A DNA stretch of 64,000 nucleotides from the NCBI GenBank assembly GCA_030278955.1, contig JAOANR010000010.1, forward strand, positions 26,848,174 to 26,912,173, given 5' to 3'. Every line of letters begins with the position of its first letter. Position 1 is the first letter of the stretch. Below are positions 36,607-46,505 of the stretch, piece after piece. The notes beneath the pieces were generated by a model that did no database searches, was not told the DNA's origin, and was given only the letters and a program-made list of their open reading frames with translations. Position numbers and translations under genes: made by a program. Source of the DNA: Hygrophila difformis (lineage: Eukaryota; Streptophyta; Magnoliopsida; Lamiales; Acanthaceae).

Positions 36607-36720
36607 ATGAAGGATCTTGGATCTCTTAGTTATTTCTATAGTGAAGAGGTCTACTCCGCTTCTGATGCATATTCTCTTTCTCAGGCCAAAGATGCTTCTG
36701 ATGCATATATAACTTTGTCT
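36607..36720 (+). pseudogene. Ty1/copia reverse-transcriptase fragment
   Basis: The start MKDLGSLSYF, followed by EVYSASDAYSLSQAKDASD, matches the copia RT segment 'MKDLG.L.YFLG.E......G..LSQ.KY..D'. The LG of YFLG and other residues are altered. It is about 38 residues long and then decays into a 17-C run (36747-36763). Confidence 0.7.
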
Positions 36721-38030
36721 AATTTTTCTATGATTTTTTTTATTTACCCCCCCCCCCCCCCCCGCTGTATTCTTTTCTCAACATTTATATTGACAACAGT
36801 GTATCGAACAAATATAATTCATCGTGATAAGTGAACCGGGTCTATTTATTTTCGCCTCCTACCTTTATCAATTTTTCAATTATGTATATTTTTTCTTTTA
36901 TCTGATAATTTCTTGTATTCTCATCGAATTAATTCATTTTGATGTTTCAAATCCATTCGAAAAAATAGATTCTTGGTAGGCGCTGCCTACTCACTCGGAC
37001 AATGCTCTGAACACGAAAGTGTGCAGTTCCGCCCCCTTATCCTCCTTTATCTCTAACTAAAAGGGTCACAGGCAGCGCCTACCAAAAGAAGGGAGAGAAG
37101 GGCATTAACAATCGAACTAAAGAAAAGTAAGAAAGAAGGAAATTCAAAGCTAATCATGAGGGCAGCTTAAAGAGGGAAGGATAAGAATAAGAGTTGATTG
37201 AAGTGAAAGAGTTATGAAGGCATTGAGTAGCTCAGGGATTTAGCTTCTTGTGATCCTCCTGATGAAGTACTTTACTTTATAGAGTAAGGAACTAATCTAA
37301 GTGCTTTTCAACGAAATAGACTAGCCGCTCAACAACTAGATTCTTCGCTACTAGACCTTTCCCTCCTGGGTCGAAATTCTCAATTCTATCGACAATTTTT
37401 TGTTTATTTCACAGACGAAAGGTGAAGGTTGAGGCTCACATGGTATAATGAAGGGCGTTAAGGCGCAATGATAATTTCCCAGAATCCGTACAATTTCTTT
37501 CATAAGAAACTTTCTCACATAAATGAGTCCCCCCTTCATTTCAGCACTTGCTGCCTAGCCTTCGGTTAATAAGGAGCTGCTTCCTAACCGCTTTCCAACA
37601 TCATCTTTCTCGCTTTCCAAAGCAAAGGTAAACGACTCACTAAGCAAAGCACTAGGATTTATTTGACTTAGCAGCCTTAGACATACGGGGCCTACTACCT
37701 ATGGGCGAAATCACTAAAGCTCATTTCGAATAAGGTTAGGTATTGAAACGAAAGACCCATTATTCAAGTAAAGTACCAGACATCGAAAAAGAAAGACAGA
37801 AAAGAAGCAATTGGGAAAAGTGAGTTGTCAATTTCCCCGCTTCTTCATCTAAATGAGTCCTTCGAATACGCTCGCTTAGTTGACGTTCCCTCCCAGTATA
37901 ATGGATTCCACCCAGTCTTTTTCTTCCTACAAATTTACTTTACCTATGAAAAGGGCTCCGCTTATTTCTATTAAATTAAAGCTTCTCTCGACTACCTGAA
38001 GTTCTATTTATTGGTATTTTCTTCCCATCA

Positions 38031-38434
38031 TGTGAAAAAAGTGGCTTTTACGCCAATACATATTACCCACCTCTATACTAATTAAGTAAAAACAACTATT
38101 TACAAACTACATTACAACTACAACTAACAAATATTAAATTACATTCCAAAAAAGAAAAAAAATCTACTCTAAACTAAGCTAAAACCCACTGTTTTCTCTA
38201 AGAACAATGAAGAAATATTTTTAGACTGTATGCGGCTTCTTTCTCAAAGGGATGGAATAGGGTATTTATAGGTGGGTAGGAAACCCTAATCACATGGGTA
38301 TTGGGGTGTTGCTGCGGGAAGGGCCATGACCTTGACTCCAGGTGGGAAGAGACAAAAAAAACATGCCTTCGGGACCACAGCTCCATGGACTTCCCAATCA
38401 TGAGGCGCGGGCCCCACTTCCAGCTTTCTTGCAT
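38031..38434. other. Non-coding spacer
   Basis: About 400 bases between the mitochondrial-like block and the right palindrome cluster. No clear feature was found. Confidence 0.35.
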
Positions 38435-38810
38435 TTCAATGCGGTCTTTTATCAATGCGGTCTCTTCATGTGATGCGGTTTAAACCGCATCTCTCAATAT
38501 TGTACCCATTAAACTGCATTTAGTACCAATACTTAGCATTTTTTTCAAAATTTCTCCAGATGCGGTCTCTTTTATGTGATGCGGTTTAGACCGCATCAAC
38601 AGACCACATCCCTCCCATTTTTGACCGCATCCCTCCCATTTTTCTTTCTTCTCTTTATTTTATTTTTAAAACAGACTGCATCCCTCTAAAACAGACCGCA
38701 TCCTTTCATTTTTGCTCTTTTGTTTTAAACTGCATCCTTTCTTTCTAAAAAAACAATTAGACCGCATCCATTCTTCTTCCTTTTCTTCTCTAACAAACCG
38801 CATCTCTTAT
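38435..38810. repeat. Cluster of palindromic accgcatc motifs (right)
   Basis: Over ten accgcatc or gatgcggt words occur here. One is the perfect 20-nt palindrome gatgcggtttaaaccgcatc (38472-38491) and another the near-palindrome at 38578-38597. Near 38600-38800 several are in one orientation, spaced by T-rich linkers. It mirrors the cluster at 33840-34180 on the other side of the mitochondrial-like block. Confidence 0.85.
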
Positions 38811-38952
38811 GCTTTTTATCCAAAATCTTATTTTTGTCTCCAATTTCTTGCATTCACCAGTGATGAGGATGGCAGGCGGTGGTGTTGTCGGAATTGAGGG
38901 TTTCGTCGGCGGTGGCAGAAAGCGGTGGTCGGTGAAAGCTGGAGTCGATGGT

Positions 38953-39511
38953 GGCCGGAAATGATGAAAGTGGATCGGGGATGGTGACTTCCTGGCCGGA
39001 ATTATGGAGACGGCAGGCTGTTGGAATTGGAGACGGGTAGGAACAGAGGTGGAGGCCGGAGCTTTGTTCGCGGGCGATTGGAGATGACTCGTTGGAGTAT
39101 TGGAGATGATGACCGGAGCCTCAGGTTGGAGGGCAGGCTGCCGGAGTTGTAGCTAGGGCAGCGGCTGGATTGGGGGTTTTGATGGAGACAGATTCAGGGT
39201 CGCGGTGGTGGCAGGAGGAAACGGGGCTTGTCCGGAAGAGATGAGGGAGATGGTGGTGGCCGGTGGTGTAGGCGGGATCTCGCCGGAAATAATTGGGGAT
39301 TTTCTATTTCTTGGCCGGCGAACAGATCTGGAAATGGTGATGATAATGGTGCCCCCGGTGACCTGGTCGGAGAAGGTGGTGATCGGAATCGGAAGTCAGA
39401 AGTGGTAACGATGAAGGCCGCTGTTTTCAAATTTCCAATTTGTGTTTCAGTTTGAAAACTTGGGGAAGAAGGGGATGGTCACGTGAGAGGCTCACGTGGG
39501 GTGCACATTCC
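38953..39511. repeat. Segment A, left part (paired with 59264-59811)
   Basis: This is a G-rich stretch with many ggtggccgg and gatggtg words. It is nearly identical to 59264-59811. It stops at the caulimovirid insertion and resumes at 46506. Short open frames (for example 39205-39408) are conserved between A and B only because the DNA is. They have no recognisable domain. Confidence 0.9.
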
Positions 39512-39521
39512 AATTGCAAAT

Positions 39522-39660
39522 GGAATAAAGGCCAAAATGGTCCTTTATCTTTGCTAAAAAACCAAAATAGTCCTTTATGTTTCAAAATACCAAAATAGTC
39601 CTCTACATATGCATGAAATAGCCAAAATAGTCCTTTTGTATTATTAAATTGGGCTAGTGG
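39522..39660 (+). repeat. Caulimovirid left inverted terminal region
   Basis: Several ccaaaatagtccttta-like words are repeated here (39532, 39560, 39590, 39620). In inverted orientation they match the ggactaattggg-like words of the right end (46340-46505). The arms are imperfect but extended. Confidence 0.75.
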
Positions 39661-39800
39661 ACATCCACACTTTTATATTTAACCCCAAACTTTCAAAAAC
39701 TTTCATTAAGGCCCTAGGAAGGTTTGACTTTGTACAAAAGGTCCTCTTCCAAAACTTAAATAATTTTATTATCCATATGACTTTGGATCCGCATGAAAAT

Positions 39801-39812
39801 TGGTATCAGAGC
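39801..39812 (+). promoter_or_regulatory. Primer-binding site for initiator tRNA-Met
   Basis: tggtatcagagc is the standard minus-strand primer site of caulimovirids and many plant retroelements. It lies 219 bases before the first ORF. By convention it marks position 1 of the circular viral map. Confidence 0.9.
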
Positions 39813-40019
39813 CTAGGTTTTAATCAAGAACATATTAATTATATTATTTATAATATTTTATCGCTTAATGGTGAAGACTTAATTATTTAATGGATTCATT
39901 TAATTTGAAACCAGTGAGTTATTTCCAAATTTTGGAAATAAAAAATAGAAATTTCCAGAGGAAATTCTTGAACTTGTCTGGAAGACAAGATTTTATTAAC
40001 AATAATTTCTTTCATCAAA

Positions 40020-40403
40020 ATGAGAGGAACTGATTGGAAAGAAATTGATCCGGATAGCTCTAAGTTATCAAAAGACTTAAGAGAAATCCAAAAGACGATT
40101 CAAGATTTTGGTAACCGGGTGTTAATTATACCTGGGAAAATAGATAACTTGAATCAGTCAACAGAGGAGATCTTGAAAGTATTTCAAGATCTAAAGAAAG
40201 AGATTTTGAATCTGAAATTTGACATTTCGGATATCAAGAAAAGGCAGAAGGATATTCCTGGATCTTCCAAGAATAACCAAGCCAATATTAGAGATGCATT
40301 CGGACCAGTACAAGCTTTACATCAAAAGGGTAAAGCAACTATGGTTCCGAAGCAGAAATCACAAGAAGAGCTTATGATCGATCTCCTGAAAACAGTCGAA
40401 TGA
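40020..40403 (+). CDS. Caulimovirid small coiled-coil protein
   Basis: 127 aa, unbroken. The ATG at 40020 is the first in a good position after the primer site. The sequence is charged and rich in I/L/K heptads (about residues 20-75), predicting a coiled coil. In caulimovirids the small first ORFs often encode virion-associated or accessory coiled-coil proteins, and that role is inferred from position and composition only. Its TGA overlaps the next ATG as ATGA at 40400-40403, a re-initiation arrangement typical of this family. Confidence 0.7.
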   Translation: MRGTDWKEIDPDSSKLSKDLREIQKTIQDFGNRVLIIPGKIDNLNQSTEEILKVFQDLKKEILNLKFDISDIKKRQKDIPGSSKNNQANIRDAFGPVQALHQKGKATMVPKQKSQEELMIDLLKTVE

Positions 40404-41848
40404 GTGTTTCCAGGGCAGATCTATCAGATCTACAAGAATTAGCAGAATCATTTTCCCAATTTGGGATTATGGATCTGGTTAATGTAAAACCCAATGAAGT
40501 TCTTCAATTGGGTTATGCGGAAGGATCAGGATCCAACGTGACCCACGATGGACCGCCTGATGTCCCAATGAGAGAAAGTACAGACTTCTACATGAACAGG
40601 TATCCTGAGGTGCATCTCAATGCAAGACGAAACCCAGGATGGAACCCAAGTAGAGCACCAGAATCCACACCGTGGGCCAAGACGATGTTACAACCATTAA
40701 ATCCATATGGCATAACACTGAACCTCGACGTTATCGACTTCCGAAACATCGAAGACCTGATCGATGAATGGGTAGCTTCAATGAAGATTGCAGCAAACAC
40801 CCTGGAACTCGATAAAGAAAACTTTGTCAGATTAATAGAGCTGAGTCTCGAAGGATCGGCAAAGCTGGGCTGGAAAAACTCCACGACAGCTTTAAAAGAG
40901 CAAATACTCGAGGGAGAATCCAAAAGCACAATCTGTGAAAGATTTGGCCTCTTATTCAAAACCCATTTTGTAGGAGATGGTTATTTTGAAGAACAGAGAA
41001 CCGAAAAAATCAAGGTCTATACCCAAGCATTATTGGGTATGGAGTTAAGAAGTATTTGCGCAGTAGACGAATACATCTACTGGTTTCGTAAATACTATTT
41101 TCGGAGTGAGATGACAACTGAAGTAGCATGTCCCATGTTCTTTGCAAAGATCTGCAGCCCATGGAGAGAGATGTTGATCCAATCGTACACAGTACCCCCT
41201 GGTACAGTGGACTCAATAGCCCAGAGGATGTCCTTCTTAAAGGATAAGCTCAGGGAATGGTGTCAACAGGCAGCAGCCCAAAAGAACATCAAGAGACTAA
41301 GAGGTAAAATAAAAAGAACTCCTCTTTGCTGTGAAAATAACAATTTTCCAACAATTATAGGAGAATCAGAAGAAAAAAAGAGAAAGAAGAAGAGTCGAGG
41401 CTCATACAGTAGGAGTTTCAGAAGACCTCTATTCCGAAGAAGAAGAGCATGGTGGTCCAAGGGCAAGGCCAGATCATATAAAACTGGACAAAGAACGGGA
41501 ACGACGAAGAGTTCATCCTAAGGTTCAACTAGCTCAGCAGCAAGGAGCACGGGGAGAACGACGTCCAAGAGAACATTCAGACGAGCCCATACCCGAGCCA
41601 ACGAAAGTTTCAAGGACTGCAACTGTTGGAAGTGTGGAGCCAAAGGTCATATCTCACCCGATTGCCCTCAGAATCATGAGATACGAAGGTACGAAGCCAC
41701 GGAGGATATCGTGGAAGCGGTCTACCATGGAAAGCTGGTACCAGTCTATCAGTTTGAAGACATCCCCTCTGATGAAAGCATCTACGAGGAAGAATTAAAA
41801 AGTGACTCGGACTCATATTCAGATGGATCTTCAACCGAGTCTGACTGA
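40400..41848 (+). pseudogene. Caulimovirid capsid-like (Gag) protein with zinc knuckle, one stop
   Basis: The frame is open from 40400 to an in-frame TAA at 41519-41521 and continues in the same frame to TGA at 41846-41848, about 482 codons in all. The core (about 40735-41260) has the 'EWV.SM..A' and 'ELSLEGSAKLGW' pattern of caulimovirid capsids. A Lys/Arg-rich stretch, then a knuckle CWKCGAKGHISPDC (near 41624-41665) and an acidic Ser/Asp tail follow, as in family capsids that bind RNA. The single nonsense codon falls between the basic stretch and the knuckle. Confidence 0.83.
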
Positions 41849-42233
41849 AGAGGACAGGATTCAGACCACTGAAAACCTGTCTGGATTCTTTTCAAGGATG
41901 ACGATCTCAAATCGAACCATGGAAAGAATAATGCGACAAGATTCCAACCTCAGCCCATATGACGGATTCAGAATTGGCGGGATTGGACGAGTTCTTAACC
42001 AAATGGGACTCAACCAGAGAAGACATAACATCATCTACAAGCAGCCATCAATTGGAACCTATGAAGGAACAATTGAAATTGCAGGACACGAGATCAGAGT
42101 CTTAGGCACTGCCGGAAAAGACAACGGGGTTATGATTTTGGGATTAAGTTTTCTCGAAAATCATAAACCATGGGTAAGAAAGGATAATGGTATAGAATTT
42201 AATCTGAAGGGTCACACTATCAGAATTAAATGA
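41802..42233 (+). CDS. Caulimovirid ORF of unknown function
   Basis: 143 aa if read from 41802; internal ATGs at 41823 or 41898 are possible starts. It overlaps the capsid ORF end, and its TGA overlaps the next ATG (ATGA, 42230-42233). The middle contains GGIGRVLNQMGL and the C-terminal half GTAGKDNGVMILGLSFL. The latter vaguely recalls the 'ILG..FL' end of an aspartic protease, but no DTG/DSG is present. It is too short for a typical 30K-type movement protein. I do not assign a function. Confidence 0.5.
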   Translation: MTRTHIQMDLQPSLTEEDRIQTTENLSGFFSRMTISNRTMERIMRQDSNLSPYDGFRIGGIGRVLNQMGLNQRRHNIIYKQPSIGTYEGTIEIAGHEIRVLGTAGKDNGVMILGLSFLENHKPWVRKDNGIEFNLKGHTIRIK

Positions 42234-44263
42234 CAAGTCCATTTTCCATTTATATCTCTGTAGGAATAATATATGAACAATATAAGTCAGAATATTTTGC
42301 AGCTTATATTGATTCAGGATCGGGTATTTGCACGGCAAAACCAGGAGTTTTCCCTAGCGAAGCTATGGAATCATTACCCATTATTGCAGGAAGAGATTTT
42401 TCCCAAAAAATCTTAGTACTAAATAAGGGTATTAGACAGGCCAATATCATGATTGGAGGAGCATTTGGTACACCCTGTTATAAGGTAAAAACGCCTCCTA
42501 TTTACTTTCATGATACAGGAGCGGATATTTTGTTAGGAAATAATTTCATACAGTCCTTTACAAAATATGTTCAAGATAACAAAAGAAATTTGTTAATATT
42601 TACCACAAGTTGTGGAAATGAGATACAGGTGTTAATGCCCATATTATTTCGCAGCAAACGTGGTGATAATGATGCCAAACTAACCCATCCAAAAATACAG
42701 GATAAAAGAGAGTTTGGTAAGGCTTTGTTGTCTTTTAGACAGCAAGGATTCGATGAAGCTTCTATTGAGGAAATTATAAACCTCAAAGAAGTAATGCAGG
42801 AAATGAAGTCATTAAATATAAATTCATTAGACATTGATGGGGAAACTAAATTGTCCCTCGAAAATGTAAAAAGACTTATCCAGAGAAACTTTAACGAGGA
42901 TCCTCTGGCATGGTGGGATAAAAACAAGATCGAAGCTACTCTACAGGTAAAAGAACAATATAAATATGAGTATGTTCGATACAAACCCATCTTAATGAAT
43001 ATGCAGGATAAGAAAGATATGCAACAAATTATCAAGGAGCATATCGATCTTAAACTCATCGAGCCTGGAGTCTCAGCCTATAGTAGCCCTGGATTCCTGG
43101 TAAGAAACCATGGTGAAATAAAAAGAGGTAAACCCAGGTTGGTAATAAACTGTCAAGGTATTAATAAAATAATACAGTTTGATGGTTATTACATTCCGAG
43201 TAGAGAACACTTAATTGATTGCATCAAAGGTGCTAAAGTGTTTTCTAAATTTGATTGCAAATCTGGTTTCTATCAGATTAAGATGGAGAATAAATCGAAG
43301 AAATTCACAGCATTCTCCACCCCACAAGGGCAATATATTTGGAATGTTATGCCAATGGGGCTTTCTAATGCCCCTTAGATATTCCAAAGAAAGATGGATA
43401 ATCTATTTAAGGATTATCTAGAGTTCATGTTCGTCTACATAGATGACATTCTGATTGCATCTCGAAATATTAAAGAACATATTAAACACCTTGAAATATT
43501 TTCAGATGCATGTCATAGGGAATGTCTTGTTCTCTCTGAGAAAAAGGCTACCATCGCTGCTAACAAAATTGAATTCTTAGGAGTTCAAATTGATGAAGCA
43601 GGGATAGAGTTACAGGAACACATTGTGGAAAAAATCCGCAATTTTTCTGACATATTAAAAGACAAGAAACAACTTCAGAGTTTCTTGGGAGTTGTAAATT
43701 TTGCAGGTATGTTTATAAAAGACCTTGCAAAATATAGAAAGGATTTTAGACCACTCCTGAAAGAGACTGAAATCTCTAGATGGAAATGGGAAGAAATCCA
43801 TACCAAGAGAATTCGTGAACTAAAGAAAGTCTGCAATAGCTTGCCAAAACTCGCGATACCTCAAGATGAGGATGAGCTGGTAGTCTACACAGACGCCAAT
43901 GATTTTCGATGGGCGGGAGTGCTCATGAGAAAAACAACTACGGGTCAAGAACCTTGTAGATACACAGGAGGGTTGTTCACTGAACAACAAGCCAAACTTT
44001 GGCACATTAATGAAAAAGAATTCTTTGCAGTATGGAAAACATTTAAAAAATGGCCCTTATTCTTACTTGCAAAGAAATTTGTATTAAAAGTTGATAATAC
44101 TAATGTTAGAGCTTTTCTAAAAAATAAACTTGAATAAAAAATTGAAAAAGCTCGTATTATTAGATGGCAAGCTGAATGTCAATATTATACTTATGATATT
44201 GATGTTACAAAATCTCATGAAAATGTTCTTGCAGATTTCTTGACGAGAGATGGAAGCATTTGA
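42230..44263 (+). pseudogene. Caulimovirid polymerase (protease, RT, RNase H), two stops
   Basis: A single frame runs 42230-44263 with two nonsense codons, TAG 43376-43378 and TAA 44135-44137, and no frameshift. An aspartic protease site reads DSGSG near 42310, with IYFHDTGADILLGNNF further on. RT motifs include KPRLVINCQGIN, FSKFDCKSGFYQI, MPMGLSNAP and the catalytic YIDD (43436-43447). RNase H follows (YTDAND near 43885, NEKEFFAV near 44010, VDNTN). It ends NVLADFLTRD, the usual end of caulimovirid polymerases. There is no integrase. It reverse-transcribes pregenomic RNA. The first stop lies within the RT core, 60 bases before YIDD. Confidence 0.9.
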
Positions 44264-45071
44264 AGCTGATTCCATCATTACGAGATTCAGGCACCTCAGA
44301 GAAAACCTAGAGGAGCTATCAAAGCAATTTGGACAGCTCGAGATCAATGCACGAGCAGCTGGCCAAATACAACAGAGCGATGTGGACATGGTCCGCAACA
44401 ATATACGAACCTCCCATATAGCAATGACAGCGCTATGGGAAACAGTATTAGAGCCAATCAGGAAAGCGTCAGCCTCCCTGGTAAACAAAGAGAAATGTGC
44501 CCAAAAAACTAAGGTGGTCACATATGAAGAAGCAGATTCAAGCACTGCTTCAAAGGAACCATTGTCGGATACCGACAAAAATGTTGAGCAAGAGGAAAGT
44601 CACATTTCCGAAAGTTCAAGTCAACCCACTGCCTCTGGGGTAAAAGAGGAAGAAATTAACCTTAGGCCAATGACATGCACTTCTAAGGTTAATTCAGAAG
44701 AGAAGGTCCTATCTACTGCCTGGCTGGACTACCAAGGAAAATGGGAACAACTGGTTTCCAAAAGGGGTATTAACCCCAGCAAAACAGTAATCGAGACATC
44801 CGGGAGATACAGCAGGGTATGGATGCTCGAAGGATCGAAACCAGAAGAGGTTCGAAAGTGGTATGACTTTGGAGCATTAGCATCTGTTCATACTACATCA
44901 CCAGGATTTCCGGAAATCGAAAAACTTCCAGGATGGATAAGTAGCGCTGTGCACGAATCATGGCAGAACAACCCGCACCTGCAAAGAGGAGATATTCTGG
45001 AGCTTAAGTTCATTTCACCAGCACCAGAAATAGTCGGGAAAAGGTTCTTATCCGGTCTTTCAATTTATTAA
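44250..45071 (+). CDS. Caulimovirid last ORF, unknown function
   Basis: 273 aa, unbroken. The ATG at 44250 overlaps the polymerase end by 14 bases. The N-terminus (about residues 8-70) looks helical and coiled-coil-like. Residues 85-140 are acidic and Ser/Thr-rich. The C-terminal half is compact, with WLDYQGKWEQLV and SRVWMLEGSKPEEV. Its position matches the inclusion-body/transactivator gene of caulimoviruses, but I see no clear motif of that protein. That role is only a positional guess. Confidence 0.6.
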   Translation: MEAFEADSIITRFRHLRENLEELSKQFGQLEINARAAGQIQQSDVDMVRNNIRTSHIAMTALWETVLEPIRKASASLVNKEKCAQKTKVVTYEEADSSTASKEPLSDTDKNVEQEESHISESSSQPTASGVKEEEINLRPMTCTSKVNSEEKVLSTAWLDYQGKWEQLVSKRGINPSKTVIETSGRYSRVWMLEGSKPEEVRKWYDFGALASVHTTSPGFPEIEKLPGWISSAVHESWQNNPHLQRGDILELKFISPAPEIVGKRFLSGLSIY

Positions 45072-45734
45072 ATTACAGAGACCTGATATGATTGCTTTCA
45101 ACAGAGTTAAGTCTATGGATGAAAAGGCACCATTGGTATCTTCAATCAGTGAAGATGAAATCTCCACCCGACGAGCATGGGGATTCTGGGTCTGTCTCAC
45201 CAAGATGGAAAAGGTTAAATATCCGTTTAAAATATTCTCAAACAATTTAAATTGATCGTTCCTGGTTATTTCCTTAACAGGGAAAAGCACAGAGTTTGCG
45301 GAAACCTCATTTGAAAAGAAGAGGTTACTCATCTGGGAAAACAAGTTGCCAGCAACCGAGTCTACCAGAAAGAAGGCATGAAACATGATGCATGTTGGCC
45401 AATGGGATAACCACATATGCCCATATTGTGCAGAACAGGAGAAACCTCTATTCGGTACAAAGGCCCGGGTAACCCAGAAAAAATCCGGACCCGAACAGGA
45501 CAAAGGGAAGAAACGTCCAAAAAACTTTCACAAGCCAAAGTAAGATTAGCTGGATGTAAAAGAAAGAGAGGTGTCGGCAACACTCATAATTAAAAGCCGA
45601 CAAAGAAGGGCAGAGTAGCTGACAGAAAGTGGCCGACAAGAGAAGGTGGAGAGTTGACAAAAAGCCACCTAACGCAATAATTCCAAAAGTACAATAATGT
45701 AGCCGGTGGAAATTAAGGCCAATTGACGAACGCA

Positions 45735-45800
45735 GTGACGTCACAACGATTTAGAGGAAGATTGGAATCCGGGATTGAAGTCCGCGGGCGCCTATAAATA
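45735..45800 (+). promoter_or_regulatory. Caulimovirid pregenomic RNA promoter
   Basis: A perfect palindrome gtgacgtcac (45735-45744), an as-1/TGACG-type activator site, lies about 47 bp before a TATA box cctataaata (45791-45800). The 35S promoter of cauliflower mosaic virus has the same pairing of TGACG motifs and TATA box near the end of the coding map. Transcription is expected to start near 45825-45830. Confidence 0.75.
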
Positions 45801-45829
45801 AAGGAGTTTGAAGCAGATGGAAGGCATCG

Positions 45830-46505
45830 AAAAATCCTCCCAACTCTCAAAACATTTGTAATATTTCATCTCTGCAAATTTTCTTTTCCGTGTCTGTAAT
45901 AGTATGGGGAACATCCCCAAGAGTCTTGCTTCCTCCATGAGGAGCTAAGTGTTTGTCTTCTCCATTAGGAGAAATTATGTTTAAATAATATTTTTAATAT
46001 TTCTTCAGTAAAATCCAGGCTTCATATATCTATAATCTTCCAAAATTAGAATTAAACTCTTTTTCCCCAAACATCGCTACGTCCTAAGGTAGGAAACGAA
46101 ATCGGACTGTGCTGACTGTTGCTGAAGGAGCCCAGAGCTGGTGAACTGGCTGCGGTCGTGTGGTTGGAAGGAGTCCGTAAAATCCCATATGGAAGACCCA
46201 GAAACAAGGCGGTCAAACCCGAGGTATGAGGTTTTGTTTAATTTTTCTTACGGAAGCATGTTGGGATTTTGTTTGATGTATGGATTAATAAAAATCACTA
46301 TTTAAAGTTTTGGGGCTAAAATGAAATGGTTTGAAAGATTGGTGGTCAATTTAATATAAAAGAGAGTCAAGTGGAGATTATTTTATATAAAAAGGACTAA
46401 ATTGGACATTAAGGCAAAAGGTAGAGGACTAATTGGGTATAAAAATAGATAAAGGACAGATTTGGCCAAAAAGGAAAGAAAAAGGACTAATTGGGCATTT
46501 ATTCC
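45830..46505 (+). other. Caulimovirid leader region and right inverted end
   Basis: It is non-coding downstream of the promoter. Near 45905-45975 short inverted words occur (ggggaacatccccaag, ctccatgaggag, ctccattaggag). From about 46340 the ggactaattgg-type words form the right inverted arm, ending in ttattcc. In a circular viral map this region would run directly into 39522 and the primer site, so it is probably the 5' leader of the viral RNA. Confidence 0.6.

Larger units (their letters stand above)
34860..38030. other. Probable nuclear copy of mitochondrial DNA (NUMT)
   Basis: Base composition and style change sharply here. Stops are dense, and there are many ctttctttgaagaaag-like words and short inverted repeats of the kind seen in plant mitochondrial spacers. 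It includes an rRNA large-subunit sarcin-ricin loop motif (near 36030), a copia RT fragment (36607) of the kind plant mitochondrial genomes are known to carry, and a 16-bp inverted repeat (36973-36988 with 37070-37085). No organellar protein gene is intact. The limits are approximate, and the call is inferred from texture and these landmarks. Confidence 0.62.
39522..46505 (+). mobile_element. Endogenous caulimovirid (pararetrovirus) copy, near complete
   Basis: It has a tRNA-Met primer-binding site, then a small ORF, a capsid-like ORF with a zinc knuckle, an unassigned ORF, a protease-RT-RNase H polyprotein without integrase, a last unassigned ORF, and a promoter near the right end. This is the layout of Caulimoviridae, plant DNA viruses that replicate through RNA. 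The ends are inverted repeats starting ggaataaaggcc and ending in ttattcc, flanked by aattgcaaat (39512-39521 and 46506-46515). Capsid-like and polymerase ORFs carry nonsense codons, so the copy is inactive as it stands. I saw no movement-protein gene. The genus is not determined. Confidence 0.9.

Noticed and set aside
39194..39455. Gly- or Pro-rich ORFs in segment A, conserved in segment B
   Set aside because: The conservation is explained by recent DNA duplication. The reading is simple-sequence rich in all frames and lacks any motif.
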